The notes under the pieces: model-generated
Database searches by the model: none
What the model was told of the DNA's origin: nothing
The model's input: only the letters and a program-made list of their open reading frames with translations
Part shown: positions 1 to 8,820 of the stretch, piece by piece
How the letters are laid out: each line of letters starts with the position of its first letter
Position numbering within the stretch: the first letter of the stretch is position 1
Position numbers and translations under genes: made by a program
Source of the DNA: Sphingomonadaceae bacterium
Lineage (GTDB): Bacteria > Pseudomonadota > Alphaproteobacteria > Sphingomonadales > Sphingomonadaceae
Direction of reading: 5' to 3'
NCBI GenBank assembly: GCA_020850455.1
Contig: JADZEQ010000009.1
Location: 124,001-188,000 of the forward strand
DNA length: 64,000 bases

Positions 1-2
1 GA

Positions 3-2891
3 ACCGAACGGAGTCGTAACGCCCGTAGCACCATCACCGACGCTATCGATGCAGCGGAGGCGGCATCCCTCGCGCGCGGGGCCAACGAAAATGCGTTATG
101 GTTGGCAACGCTCGCTGCCGATATTCAGCCCGATGCCAGTGCAGCAGTTGCCGCACTCGCCCATGCGCACGGCATGGCGCGCGCCCATGGTTTGCTCGCC
201 AGCCGTCAGGCCGGGCTGATCCGCAGCAAGGCCGCCGAATGGGCCCGCGACCTCAACCAAAGCGGTGCTAGCGCTGACGCCGACGCGGTGATGAGTGCCC
301 TCATCACCGATCTCGACAGTGCACCCAACATCGGTGTGGATGGGCCGGGGCTGGGCACGCGCTATGACTTGCTGCTGCGCCGGGCAGAGGCTCTCGCCAA
401 GTTGGGCAACGCCCCGGCATCCGATGCCGATTGGGTGGCAGCCGCTGCCATTTTGGACCATGCGGGGGCGACGGCTGAACCCTTGCGCGCCAGTTATAAT
501 AACCAGCGCGCTTACTACCTTAACATGCAGCGCCGATTTGCCGAGGCTGAACCCTTTGCGCGTGAAGCCGTGCGACGGCGCGAAACAACATCGGGGCCGG
601 ACGACATCAATACGCACAAGGCGCGGTTCAACTATGGCGTGGCGATCATGGAACAGGGGCGCGCGGCCGAAGCGCTACCATTGTTTGAAGGCGCGCTCAC
701 CGCCCAAATGGCCGACCCATTTGCCAGCGACCGCGATACCATCATCCTCAGAACCACCTTGGCGCGCGCATATTTGTTGATCGGCGAGCCCGATACGGCG
801 CAGGCACAAATTGATGGCGCACTGGCGCTGGCACGTCAGGCACGCGAGCGGCGATTGACGGGCGGCGGGCGCGAACGGCAGGATTTGGTGCTTGCTGCTT
901 TGTCGCGCGCCGTGGCGGGGAGCGAGCGGAATGACCCGCTTTCCCCGGCATTCGATGTCGCGATGCTCACCGCTTGGGCGCTGCACACGCGCGATGCAAC
1001 CGCGATTGACCGCGCATTCCGGGCGGCGCAGGATTTGACACTGAGCGATGCGGGGGACGCCATCAACCAAGCGGCCGCGCGCCAATTGGCAGGCGGCGGG
1101 ACGCTAGGTCTGCTAATTCGCCAACGACAACAAGCCGCCCAAACCGCCATCGCTGCCGACCGTGCCCTGCGCCAGGCGGTGCAACAGCGCAACGCCAGCA
1201 ATATCGTCGCGCTGCGCACAACGCGCGACGAAACGGCGGCACGACTGGCCCAATTTGATGCCGATGTTATGGCGCAATTTCCGGGCTATGCCGCACTGGT
1301 CAGCCCGGCCTCTGTCGGCATTGCCGATATTCAGCGGAGCCTAGAGAACGACCAAGCGGTGCTGATGCTGATGGCGAGTGAGGGGCATCAATATATCTTC
1401 GCGATCGGCAAAACGGCCGCGCGCTGGCAGCGCATCGATGGCGGAGCCGCAGCGGTTGCAGCCGCGGTGGCGCGATTGCGTTGCCGGATTGATGAGGCGA
1501 CCTGTTCCATTGCCGATTATGATGCGGCAATCGCGGCCGAACAGGCCGGAACGCCGAGCGCCATCGACACCGTCTATCCCCGCTATGACCGGGGAACGGC
1601 ATGGCAATTATACCGCGACATCATCCAACCAGTGGAGGATGTTTTGCCACGCGGTGGACGCATTTTCGTTATCAACAGCGGGGCGATAGCATCGCTGCCG
1701 CTGGCGGTGCTGGTCACCCAGGACCCCGGTTCGGCTGCCGAGGCGGGGGATGCGGCCAGCCTGCTCGCCACGCCATGGCTGGGTGATCGCTATGCCTTTG
1801 TCACGCTGGCCAGCGCATCTGCCTTGTTGCAAGGGGACAGGGTGATGCGGCGCAACGCACCCGGCCCCATGGCCATGCGCCAAACCAATGGCGCAGGTGC
1901 GCCGGGTCGGCAGGCGGAACCCCGCAATCTGCCCGGCGCAAATGGGCGCGGCGCAAATGGCCGCGGCGGCGGGCCACGCGGTGGCGGGGGTGCAGGCGGC
2001 CGGGTCGGTGGCGGCCCCGGCGGTGCGGGCGGCGCGATGAGCTTTGATCTGCCAATGCCAGAGGGGCGGCGTCCAGCAGCGCTAGTCGGCTATGGCGCAC
2101 CGACGCTGAGCGGTCAGAGCAGCGATGCGGCCAATGCGCGCGGTGGCCGCTCGCGGGGCGGTGTGCGTGCGATATTGCCAGCGGCGCTACCAGCAATTGG
2201 CCGCAGCCCGGACGATGACGACGCAAACACATCAGCGGATGGCGATGTCCCAACGCTCGCCAATCCCGATTGGTTGCGGCAATTGGCGGCGCTGCCCGGC
2301 ACCGTTACCGAATTGGCCGGGCTTGCCGATGGCGCGGCGGGCGCGGCGCGCATCCACACAGGCAATGATGCCACAGAAACGCGGGTAAAGGGGGACAGTG
2401 CCCTTGCCACCGCACGCACCATCGTCTTTGCGACGCACGGCCTGTTACCCGGCGAAATGGGCGCGGGCAGCGAGCCGGGGCTGGTGCTCACCCCGCCAGC
2501 GGTCGCGAGCGCCGAGGATGATGGCCTGTTGACTGCTGCGGAAGTCGCGAACCTTGACCTTCATGCCCGCTATGTCTTTCTGTCGGCCTGCAACAGCGCA
2601 AGCGGCACGGGCAGCGAAAGCCTGTCGGCGCTCGCCCGATCCTTTCTCTACGCGGGGGCCGATGCCTTGGTTGCCAGCCATTGGCGCGTTTCAGATGAAG
2701 CGACCGCCGCGCTTACCATCAACATGCAGGCCGCAGCGACGTTGACCCCGGCACGCGCATTGCAGGCGGCGATGCGCGCGGTGCGCACCGGGCGGGGTGC
2801 GGGCGGCACGCCCATCCCCCAATATCAGCCGAGCTGGGCGCACCCGGCGGCATGGGCGCCCTTTACGCTCATCACCAACCGCGACATGTGA
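3..2891 (+). CDS. TPR and CHAT-domain protein (5' end outside window)
   Basis: The reading frame is open from the first in-frame codon of the window, so the true start lies upstream and this is a 3' fragment of at least 962 codons. The first third has helical repeats of TPR type, such as YYLNMQRRFAEAEPFAREAV. The last third is a CHAT (caspase-HetF-associated with TPRs) domain, with the catalytic-type histidine in ATHG (codon 2436-2438) and cysteine in SACNS (codon 2589-2591), followed by GADALVASHW. Between them lies a glycine/arginine-rich stretch (about 1920-2040). CHAT proteins are cysteine proteases or pseudoproteases related to separase and caspases. Substrate and role here are unknown. 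The gene converges on the DUF805 genes with 9 bp between. Confidence 0.85.
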   Translation, partial: TERSRNARSTITDAIDAAEAASLARGANENALWLATLAADIQPDASAAVAALAHAHGMARAHGLLASRQAGLIRSKAAEWARDLNQSGASADADAVMSALITDLDSAPNIGVDGPGLGTRYDLLLRRAEALAKLGNAPASDADWVAAAAILDHAGATAEPLRASYNNQRAYYLNMQRRFAEAEPFAREAVRRRETTSGPDDINTHKARFNYGVAIMEQGRAAEALPLFEGALTAQMADPFASDRDTIILRTTLARAYLLIGEPDTAQAQIDGALALARQARERRLTGGGRERQDLVLAALSRAVAGSERNDPLSPAFDVAMLTAWALHTRDATAIDRAFRAAQDLTLSDAGDAINQAAARQLAGGGTLGLLIRQRQQAAQTAIAADRALRQAVQQRNASNIVALRTTRDETAARLAQFDADVMAQFPGYAALVSPASVGIADIQRSLENDQAVLMLMASEGHQYIFAIGKTAARWQRIDGGAAAVAAAVARLRCRIDEATCSIADYDAAIAAEQAGTPSAIDTVYPRYDRGTAWQLYRDIIQPVEDVLPRGGRIFVINSGAIASLPLAVLVTQDPGSAAEAGDAASLLATPWLGDRYAFVTLASASALLQGDRVMRRNAPGPMAMRQTNGAGAPGRQAEPRNLPGANGRGANGRGGGPRGGGGAGGRVGGGPGGAGGAMSFDLPMPEGRRPAALVGYGAPTLSGQSSDAANARGGRSRGGVRAILPAALPAIGRSPDDDDANTSADGDVPTLANPDWLRQLAALPGTVTELAGLADGAAGAARIHTGNDATETRVKGDSALATARTIVFATHGLLPGEMGAGSEPGLVLTPPAVASAEDDGLLTAAEVANLDLHARYVFLSACNSASGTGSESLSALARSFLYAGADALVASHWRVSDEATAALTINMQAAATLTPARALQAAMRAVRTGRGAGGTPIPQYQPSWAHPAAWAPFTLITNRDM

Positions 2892-2900
2892 CGCCCAATC

Positions 2901-3332
2901 TCAGGCAAAAATATCCCGCACGTCGCTATCGCCGCGCCCCTTGGGGTCGGGCCCAAAGCGGTTGTTGTGCGGTTTGCCGTCCATGCACATGAAAACGAGC
3001 AGAGCGATGCCGACGGGTGAAAAAAAGACCGTCCCGAAAAATAGCAACAGGCCAACCCACCCGTCGATATCCTGATCCTGCATGCGCCGCCACGTGACCG
3101 CCAGATTGGGAATAAGCATCGCCAGATAGAAAATAACGATCACCGCCACGCCGATCAGGACGATGTATATGGCCGAATCCTCACCGCCGCTAATCGAAGT
3201 GAACATAAGCATCATCGAGACGATGGCTAAAATCACAATCCATTGAAACAGCTGAAACATCCAATATTCCAGCCGCCGCGAACGACCCGAAAAATCGGCA
3301 TAGCGCCGTATCGGCAGGATCATCCATTCCAT
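2901..3332 (-). CDS. DUF805 family inner-membrane protein (copy 1)
   Basis: This 143-residue protein opens with MEWMILPIRRYADFSGRSRR, the characteristic DUF805 start with its aromatic-basic motif before the first membrane segment. Three to four hydrophobic helices follow, and WRRMQDQDIDGW precedes the last one. The family is widespread and has no established function. The start lies 12 bp after the stop of a paralogous gene (3345-3797), so the two are probably cotranscribed leftward. Confidence 0.85.
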   Translation of the reverse strand: MEWMILPIRRYADFSGRSRRLEYWMFQLFQWIVILAIVSMMLMFTSISGGEDSAIYIVLIGVAVIVIFYLAMLIPNLAVTWRRMQDQDIDGWVGLLLFFGTVFFSPVGIALLVFMCMDGKPHNNRFGPDPKGRGDSDVRDIFA

Positions 3333-3344
3333 GCGCGCATGCCG

Positions 3345-3797
3345 TCAGGCAAAGGTGGCGCGGTCGTCCGCTAAGGGGTCTGGCCCATATTGATTGGGGC
3401 CCTTGGTCCCTTCGAGGCAAAAGAAAACCAGCAGAACCAGCCCACCAAAGGGCACAAAGCTCAGCAGGTAAAACCAGCCCGATTTATCTTGGTCATGGAG
3501 CCGCCGCACCGCCACTGCCAGGCTGGGGATAAAGGTCGCTAAAACCCACACCACCAGCACAATGATACCAGCCCAGAAGGTCATGCCCGGCACCGGCTCT
3601 GCCCCGTTATAGACGACGCCCATCTGGTCAGCCTGCGCGCGTGCGGCAATTTCAGTCCACGGTATGCCAAGCATGATCATGGCGTAAAGCACCATCATCA
3701 CGATCATCTGCAGCAGCGTCCACATCCAATATTCCATGCGCCGCGAACGGCCCGAAAAATCGGCATAACGCTTAAACGGCAACAACATCCATTCCAT
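3345..3797 (-). CDS. DUF805 family inner-membrane protein (copy 2)
   Basis: This 150-residue paralogue of the neighbouring DUF805 gene shares the start MEWMLLPFKRYADFSGRSRR and the RRLHDQDKSGWFYLL motif before the last helix. An in-frame extension to 3896 exists. The start at 3797 is preferred because GAGGGGGAAAATC precedes it and the conserved domain begins at that Met. It has a longer loop between its second and third helices than copy 1. Function is unknown. Confidence 0.83.
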   Translation of the reverse strand: MEWMLLPFKRYADFSGRSRRMEYWMWTLLQMIVMMVLYAMIMLGIPWTEIAARAQADQMGVVYNGAEPVPGMTFWAGIIVLVVWVLATFIPSLAVAVRRLHDQDKSGWFYLLSFVPFGGLVLLVFFCLEGTKGPNQYGPDPLADDRATFA

Positions 3798-3892
3798 GAT
3801 TTTCCCCCTCAATCCGATGCGCCCGCCGTCGCCATCACGTGCATGCGTCGATGGCTGACCCTTTGCATGTGCTACGCGATGTGTCGCGAAAA

Positions 3893-5704
3893 TCAATCCG
3901 CCTTGCGCTTGGCCTTTTTCCGCTCGTGCGGGTCGAGGTGGATTTTGCGGATGCGGACGTTTTTGGGGGTCACTTCGACCATCTCATCATCGTCAATCCA
4001 CGCAATCGCCTGTTCCAACGTTGCGCGACGCGGTGGGGTCAAGCGAATGGCGTCATCCTTGCCCGATGCGCGGAAATTGGTGAGTTGCTTGGCCTTGAGC
4101 GGGTTGACCTCCAAGTCGTCGGGCTTCGCATTTTCGCCAATCACCATCCCCTCATAGACGGCTTCACCCGGCGAAATGAACAGGACGCCGCGTTCTTCGA
4201 GCGCGCCAAGCGCATAGGAAACCGCATCGCCGGTACCCATCGAAATCAGTACGCCGTTGGCACGGCCCGAAATCGGCCCTTTGTGCGGACCATATTTTTC
4301 GAACAATCGGTTCATGATGCCGGTACCGCGCGTATCCGACAGAAATTCACCGTGATAGCCAATCAACCCGCGCGACGGCGCGGAAAAGGCGATGCGCGTC
4401 TTGCCACCGCCCGACGGGCGCATATCGGTGAGTTCGGCCTTACGCTGCTGCATCTTGTCGATGACGGTACCGCTAAACTCATCATCAACGTCGATGACGA
4501 CGCTTTCATAGGGTTCGGTGCGCTGCCCGCCCTCTTCACGAAACAGGACGCGCGGGCGCGAAATGCCCAGCTCAAACCCCTCCCGCCGCATGGTTTCGAT
4601 AAGCACGCCCAGTTGCAATTCGCCGCGCCCTGCAACCTCGAAACTATCCTTGTCGGCGGATTCAGTGATGCGGATGGCAACATTGGATTCGGCTTCGCGC
4701 ATCAACCGGTCGCGGATCATCCGGCTGGTGACCTTGTCGCCCTCACGCCCGGCAAAGGGGCTGTCGTTGACCGCGAAACGCATGGCGAGCGTCGGCGGGT
4801 CGATTGGTTGTGCGGCCAGGGGTTCGCTGACACTGATATCGGCAATGGTGTTGGCAACCGTCGCAACGGTCAGCCCCGCAAGGCTGACGATATCGCCCGC
4901 TTGCGCCTGATCGACCGGCACACGTTCCAACCCGCGAAAGGCGAACAGCTTGGACGCGCGGCCAGCCTCTATCACCTTACCATCGGCACCGAGCGCATGG
5001 ATCGGTTGATTGATACGCAGCGTGCCCGCTTCGATCCGCCCGGTCAAAATACGGCCCAAGAAATTATCGCGGTCGAGCAAGGTGACCAGCATCGCAAAGG
5101 GGGCGTCCGCCGCCACCTTTGGCGCGGGCACATGTCCGACGATGGTTTCAAACAAGGGGGTCAAATCGCCCGAACGGGCATCGGCATCATGGCTGGCATA
5201 GCCCGCCCGACCGGAGGCATAAAGGATCGGAAAATCCAATTGTTCATCGCTGGCGCCGAGCGCGAGGAACAGGTCAAATACCTCATCCAAGACTTCGGCT
5301 GCGCGTGCGTCTGACCGGTCCACCTTGTTGACGACGACAATCGGGCGCAGTCCCAGTGCCAGCGCCTTGCCGGTGACGAATTTGGTTTGCGGCATCGGCC
5401 CTTCGGCGGCATCGACGAGCAATATGACCCCATCGACCATCGACAAGATACGCTCCACCTCACCACCAAAATCGGCGTGGCCGGGGGTGTCGACGATGTT
5501 GATCCGCGTTTCCTGCCATTCGACGCTGGTGCATTTGGCCAGAATCGTGATGCCGCGTTCTTTTTCGAGGTCGTTCGAATCCATCGCGCGTTCTTCGACG
5601 CGCTGATTGTCGCGGAATGTGCCCGACTGACGGAACAACTGGTCAACCAGTGTCGTTTTGCCATGATCGACGTGGGCGATAATGGCGATGTTGCGCAATG
5701 CCAT
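3893..5704 (-). CDS. typA: Translational GTPase TypA/BipA
   Basis: At 603 residues this is full length for the ribosome-associated GTPase TypA/BipA. The G-domain motifs are in order: AHVDHGKTTLVDQLF (G1), RGITILAK (G2), DTPGHADFGGEV (G3) and NKVDR (G4). The elongation-factor-like domains II, III and V and the BipA C-terminal domain follow, ending in a lysine/arginine-rich tail (RKIHLDPHERKKAKRK). TypA binds the ribosome at the EF-G site and aids 50S assembly and stress or cold adaptation. It lies upstream of the DUF805 pair on the same strand with 95 bp between; cotranscription is possible but not shown. Confidence 0.97.
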   Translation of the reverse strand: MALRNIAIIAHVDHGKTTLVDQLFRQSGTFRDNQRVEERAMDSNDLEKERGITILAKCTSVEWQETRINIVDTPGHADFGGEVERILSMVDGVILLVDAAEGPMPQTKFVTGKALALGLRPIVVVNKVDRSDARAAEVLDEVFDLFLALGASDEQLDFPILYASGRAGYASHDADARSGDLTPLFETIVGHVPAPKVAADAPFAMLVTLLDRDNFLGRILTGRIEAGTLRINQPIHALGADGKVIEAGRASKLFAFRGLERVPVDQAQAGDIVSLAGLTVATVANTIADISVSEPLAAQPIDPPTLAMRFAVNDSPFAGREGDKVTSRMIRDRLMREAESNVAIRITESADKDSFEVAGRGELQLGVLIETMRREGFELGISRPRVLFREEGGQRTEPYESVVIDVDDEFSGTVIDKMQQRKAELTDMRPSGGGKTRIAFSAPSRGLIGYHGEFLSDTRGTGIMNRLFEKYGPHKGPISGRANGVLISMGTGDAVSYALGALEERGVLFISPGEAVYEGMVIGENAKPDDLEVNPLKAKQLTNFRASGKDDAIRLTPPRRATLEQAIAWIDDDEMVEVTPKNVRIRKIHLDPHERKKAKRKAD

Positions 5705-5782
5705 GCGTTAAAAACTTTACAGATGGAGGGCGGGGAAAATGTCGCGCGCCCCTAGCCCAATTGCTGCATTGCGGCAAGCGGC

Positions 5783-6451
5783 TTATGGTAATGCGGCCAC
5801 CAGCTTCGCGATCGCATCCGCCGACAACGCCGCCGCGCGGTGAAGGTTGGCCGAAAAATCGGCCCCGCCTGTCGCGTCGGCATCATCGGTTGGGGCTTTG
5901 ATCGCCCCCCATGGAATCTGCGCGCGTTCCGCCACTTGGGCCATCGCCGCCGTTTCCATATCGACGATATCCGCGCCAGTTGCCGCGACAATTTGTGCCG
6001 CTGCATCCGCACAGCCGACGAAATTATCCCCGCTCGCCATTCGCGCATGGGTCAGGCCACAGCCCGGATCATCCATCGCGGTAAAAAATATCGGTTCGCC
6101 AGCGCCAAAGGGCATAGTGCCGCTGCGATAATGGGCGAAACCCCCGGTGTGGCGGGTGCCATATCCATGGTGCACCGCGCTTTCGACCCAGAATATATCG
6201 CCCTTGATATTGCTGAGCCGCCCGCAAGTGCCCGCGAGCAGCAACATCTGGGGGGCAAGCATGTGGATGAATGTCGCGCTCGCCGCTGCGCAATTGACCA
6301 TGCCAATACCGGTGGTGGCGATCGAAACATCATGCGCGCCGACCCGACCGCGTCGCAGCCAATAGGGGCCGATGTGGCGGGTATCGGTGATTTCGGGAAA
6401 GCAGGCGCTGGTTTCATCTTCGAGCGCGGCGAGGAGGAGGATGCTAGCCAT
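5783..6451 (-). CDS. Phosphorylase-superfamily nucleosidase (MTA/SAH nucleosidase-like)
   Basis: This 222-residue protein has the nucleoside phosphorylase fold. The N-terminus ILLLAALEDE matches the family's first strand with its acidic residue, TGIGMVNCA is the phosphate/ribose loop, LLAGTCGRL follows, and VDMETAAMAQVAE carries the purine/ribose-binding Met-Glu. A late acidic stretch (APTDDAD) could supply the catalytic Asp. The family hydrolyses methylthioadenosine and S-adenosylhomocysteine, but futalosine hydrolase and other nucleosidases look similar. Substrate is therefore not assigned. It is divergent from the BASS transporter gene. Confidence 0.8.
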   Translation of the reverse strand: MASILLLAALEDETSACFPEITDTRHIGPYWLRRGRVGAHDVSIATTGIGMVNCAAASATFIHMLAPQMLLLAGTCGRLSNIKGDIFWVESAVHHGYGTRHTGGFAHYRSGTMPFGAGEPIFFTAMDDPGCGLTHARMASGDNFVGCADAAAQIVAATGADIVDMETAAMAQVAERAQIPWGAIKAPTDDADATGGADFSANLHRAAALSADAIAKLVAALP

Positions 6452-6515
6452 CCACGTCCCGTCGCCGATTTTGCGCGCGCTTGCAAGGTGCGAGCCGTCG
6501 CGTCATGCAGATACC

Positions 6516-7496
6516 ATGCTGCAACGTATAATTCCCGACCGCTTCATCTGGATTTTGCTGGCGACCATCGCGCTTGCCAGCTTTCTGCCGGTGCGCGGCA
6601 CGATGGTCGATGCCGCCAATCTGGCAGGCGGGGCAGCCGTATTTGTCATCTTCCTGTTGCACGGCATCCGGCTGTCGCGTGACGAGGTGTGGAGCGCCAT
6701 CACCAACGCCCGTGTCCACGGGGCGATTGCCGCCTTCATCTTCATTGCCATGCCCATCATCGGCATATTGCTGGAACGGCTGGCGCAGGCATTTGGATTA
6801 CCGCCGATGGTCGCGCTCGGCTTTTTATTCTGCGGCGTATTGCCGACCACGGTGCAATCGGCAACCACCTACACCTCGCTCGCGCGCGGCAATGCCGCGA
6901 TTTCGGTGGTGGCGAGTGCGATCAACAACCTCGTCGCCATCGCGCTGACGCCGCTCTTATTTGCCCTGCTCGCTGGGCATGGCGGTGGGGTTGGCCTGTC
7001 GGGCGGGTTGCTGGTCAAAATTGCGACGATTTTGCTGCTACCCTTTGCGCTGGGGCAGGCTTTACAGCGTTGGACGCGCCCGTGGGTGCTGGCGCGCGCC
7101 GCATGGGTGCGCAATATTGACCAGAGCGCGATTGCCATCGCGGTCTATGTCGCCTTTTCCGCCGCAGTGGTTGCCGGCCTGTGGCAGAGCATGGCGGGTA
7201 GCGACGTGCCCTTTCTGAGCCTGCTCTTGATACTCAACCTCCTGCTCGCCTTTGGCGGGGCATGGCTGGCAGGCGGCCTGCTGCACACCGACCGACCGAC
7301 GCGGATCGCCATATTATTTTGCGGGGCACAGAAAAGTGTCGCGGTCGGCGCGCCGCTCGCCGCCCTGTTGTTCGCACCCTCCGCGGCTGGGATGATCCTG
7401 CTGCCCGTCCTTTTCTATCATTTGTTGCAGTTGATGCTGTCGGCGTGGCTGGCGACCCATTTCGCGCGGCAACAGGCAGGGGATGGCGCGCACTAG
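6516..7496 (+). CDS. Bile acid:sodium symporter (BASS) family transporter, YfeH/SLC10A7-like
   Basis: This 326-residue integral membrane protein has about ten hydrophobic helices. Segments resembling the SLC10A7/YfeH branch are FLLHGIRLSRDEVW, LGFLFCGVLPTTVQSATTYTSLARGN and the C-terminal FCGAQKSVAVGAPLAALL. The frame is open further upstream, but the start at 6516 (MLQRIIPDRF) fits the family and leaves 64 bp to the divergent nucleosidase gene. Members are putative sodium-coupled anion transporters. The substrate cannot be read from sequence. Confidence 0.87.
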   Translation: MLQRIIPDRFIWILLATIALASFLPVRGTMVDAANLAGGAAVFVIFLLHGIRLSRDEVWSAITNARVHGAIAAFIFIAMPIIGILLERLAQAFGLPPMVALGFLFCGVLPTTVQSATTYTSLARGNAAISVVASAINNLVAIALTPLLFALLAGHGGGVGLSGGLLVKIATILLLPFALGQALQRWTRPWVLARAAWVRNIDQSAIAIAVYVAFSAAVVAGLWQSMAGSDVPFLSLLLILNLLLAFGGAWLAGGLLHTDRPTRIAILFCGAQKSVAVGAPLAALLFAPSAAGMILLPVLFYHLLQLMLSAWLATHFARQQAGDGAH

Positions 7497-7511
7497 ACTG
7501 CCCTATCTGAC

Positions 7512-7530
7512 TGTATTATATTTATATAAC
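7512..7530 (+). promoter_or_regulatory. AT-rich island, possible promoter of telA
   Basis: A run of about 19 nearly pure A/T bases (TGTATTATATTTATATAAC) in otherwise GC-rich sequence lies 70 bp before telA and just after the preceding transporter gene. TATAAC at 7525-7530 could be a -10 box. No convincing -35 box is seen 17 bp upstream, so this is tentative. Confidence 0.3.
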
Positions 7531-7599
7531 AGCGGGGGCTTGCAGGCCGCCCGCTCCATCCCCATGATAGGGGCTGGGCTGGATTGAGAGGCAAAGTTT

Positions 7600-8814
7600 A
7601 TGAGCGAAGGCGAAACCACCACCGCAACGGCTGCACCGACGATTACGTTGGAGCCACCCGCGCCCGTGCCGGTGATTGCCCCTGAAAAGGCGGCGGGTCT
7701 TGTCAGCCTGTCCGATGATCAAAAGGGCAAGCTCGAAACGCGGGTCGACGGCTTTGTCGATGAACTGATTGCCATCGACGCCAATAGCCCCGAATTCGGG
7801 CAAAAGGTCGACCAGATCACCAATATGGGGCGTGCCGAAATCATGGCCGCGTCCAGCCAGTCGAACCGCTTTCTCGACCGGCCGACCCGCGCGCTCAACG
7901 CCGATTCAACCGTCGGCGTAAATCTCGTCGCGCTGCGCCAAACGGTGGAGGATTTGGACCCCGGCAACCAGGGCATTACCAACCGCAAAAAATTATTCGG
8001 CATCATCCCCTATGGCGGCAATATGCGCAGCTATTTCAACAAATATGAAAGCGCGCAGGGCCATATTTCGACGATTTTGGATCGGCTGGCGAGTGGCAAA
8101 ACCGAACTGATCAAGGATAATGCCGACATCGACGTCGAACGGCAGAATCTGTGGGCGGCGATGGGCAAGCTCGAACAAATGGCACATATCGCCAAGACAC
8201 TGGACGCCCGGCTGGAGGCAAAGGCATTTGAACTGGACGCCACCGACCCCGCCAAGGCCAAGGCAATCCGTGACAGCGCGCTATTTTACGTGCGCCAACG
8301 CCATCAGGATATTTTGACGCAATTGGCGGTCAGCGCACAGGGTTATCTGGCGCTCGATCTGGTCAAGAAAAATAATGTCGAACTGGTAAAGGGCGTCGAT
8401 CGTGCCAGTACGACAACGGTCAGCGCGCTGCGCACCGCCGTTACCGTCGCGCTCGCCATGGCCAATCAGAAATTGGTTTTGGGCCAAATTGACGCGCTTA
8501 ACACCACTACCGCCAATATTATCGATTCAACCGGCGCGATGCTCAAGGAAAATACCGCGCGCATCCATGAACAGGCGGCGGGTTCGACCATCCCGCTCGA
8601 AACGCTGCAACGCGCCTTCCAGAATATTTATGATACGATGGATGCGGTCGATAATTATAAGGCCAAGGCGCTCGAAAGCATGAAGGTGACGATCACCACC
8701 CTGTCGAGCGAGGTGGAAAAGTCGCGCGGCTATATCGCGCGGGCGGAGGGGCAATCCAACGCGGCCGCGCAACTGACCAGCGGTCCCAGCCCGCTTGCCG
8801 CGCTCGAAGGATAG
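7600..8814 (+). CDS. TelA/KlaA family toxic-anion-resistance-type protein
   Basis: This 404-residue protein is of the TelA family. A proline-rich N-terminus is followed by the family core from about residue 70, with NRKKLFGIIPYGGNMRSYF, long amphipathic helices predicted to form coiled coils, and VALAMANQKLVLGQIDALN near residue 290. The family was named for plasmid tellurite resistance (KlaA), but chromosomal copies are mostly linked to envelope-stress phenotypes, so tellurite need not be the substrate. An SD-like GAGAGG lies 8 bp before the ATG. The XpaC-like gene starts 6 bp after the stop, a common pairing. Confidence 0.9.
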   Translation: MSEGETTTATAAPTITLEPPAPVPVIAPEKAAGLVSLSDDQKGKLETRVDGFVDELIAIDANSPEFGQKVDQITNMGRAEIMAASSQSNRFLDRPTRALNADSTVGVNLVALRQTVEDLDPGNQGITNRKKLFGIIPYGGNMRSYFNKYESAQGHISTILDRLASGKTELIKDNADIDVERQNLWAAMGKLEQMAHIAKTLDARLEAKAFELDATDPAKAKAIRDSALFYVRQRHQDILTQLAVSAQGYLALDLVKKNNVELVKGVDRASTTTVSALRTAVTVALAMANQKLVLGQIDALNTTTANIIDSTGAMLKENTARIHEQAAGSTIPLETLQRAFQNIYDTMDAVDNYKAKALESMKVTITTLSSEVEKSRGYIARAEGQSNAAAQLTSGPSPLAALEG

Positions 8815-8820
8815 GCTGCA

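Noticed and set aside
1920..2040. Glycine-rich stretch in the CHAT gene considered as a frameshift or assembly error
   Set aside because: The reading frame is continuous and conserved CHAT motifs follow in the same frame, so it is a genuine low-complexity insert.
3839..5314. A 491-codon open frame on the plus strand opposite typA
   Set aside because: It is antisense to a complete, clearly conserved GTPase gene. Long antisense frames are expected in GC-rich DNA, and the product has no recognisable domain.
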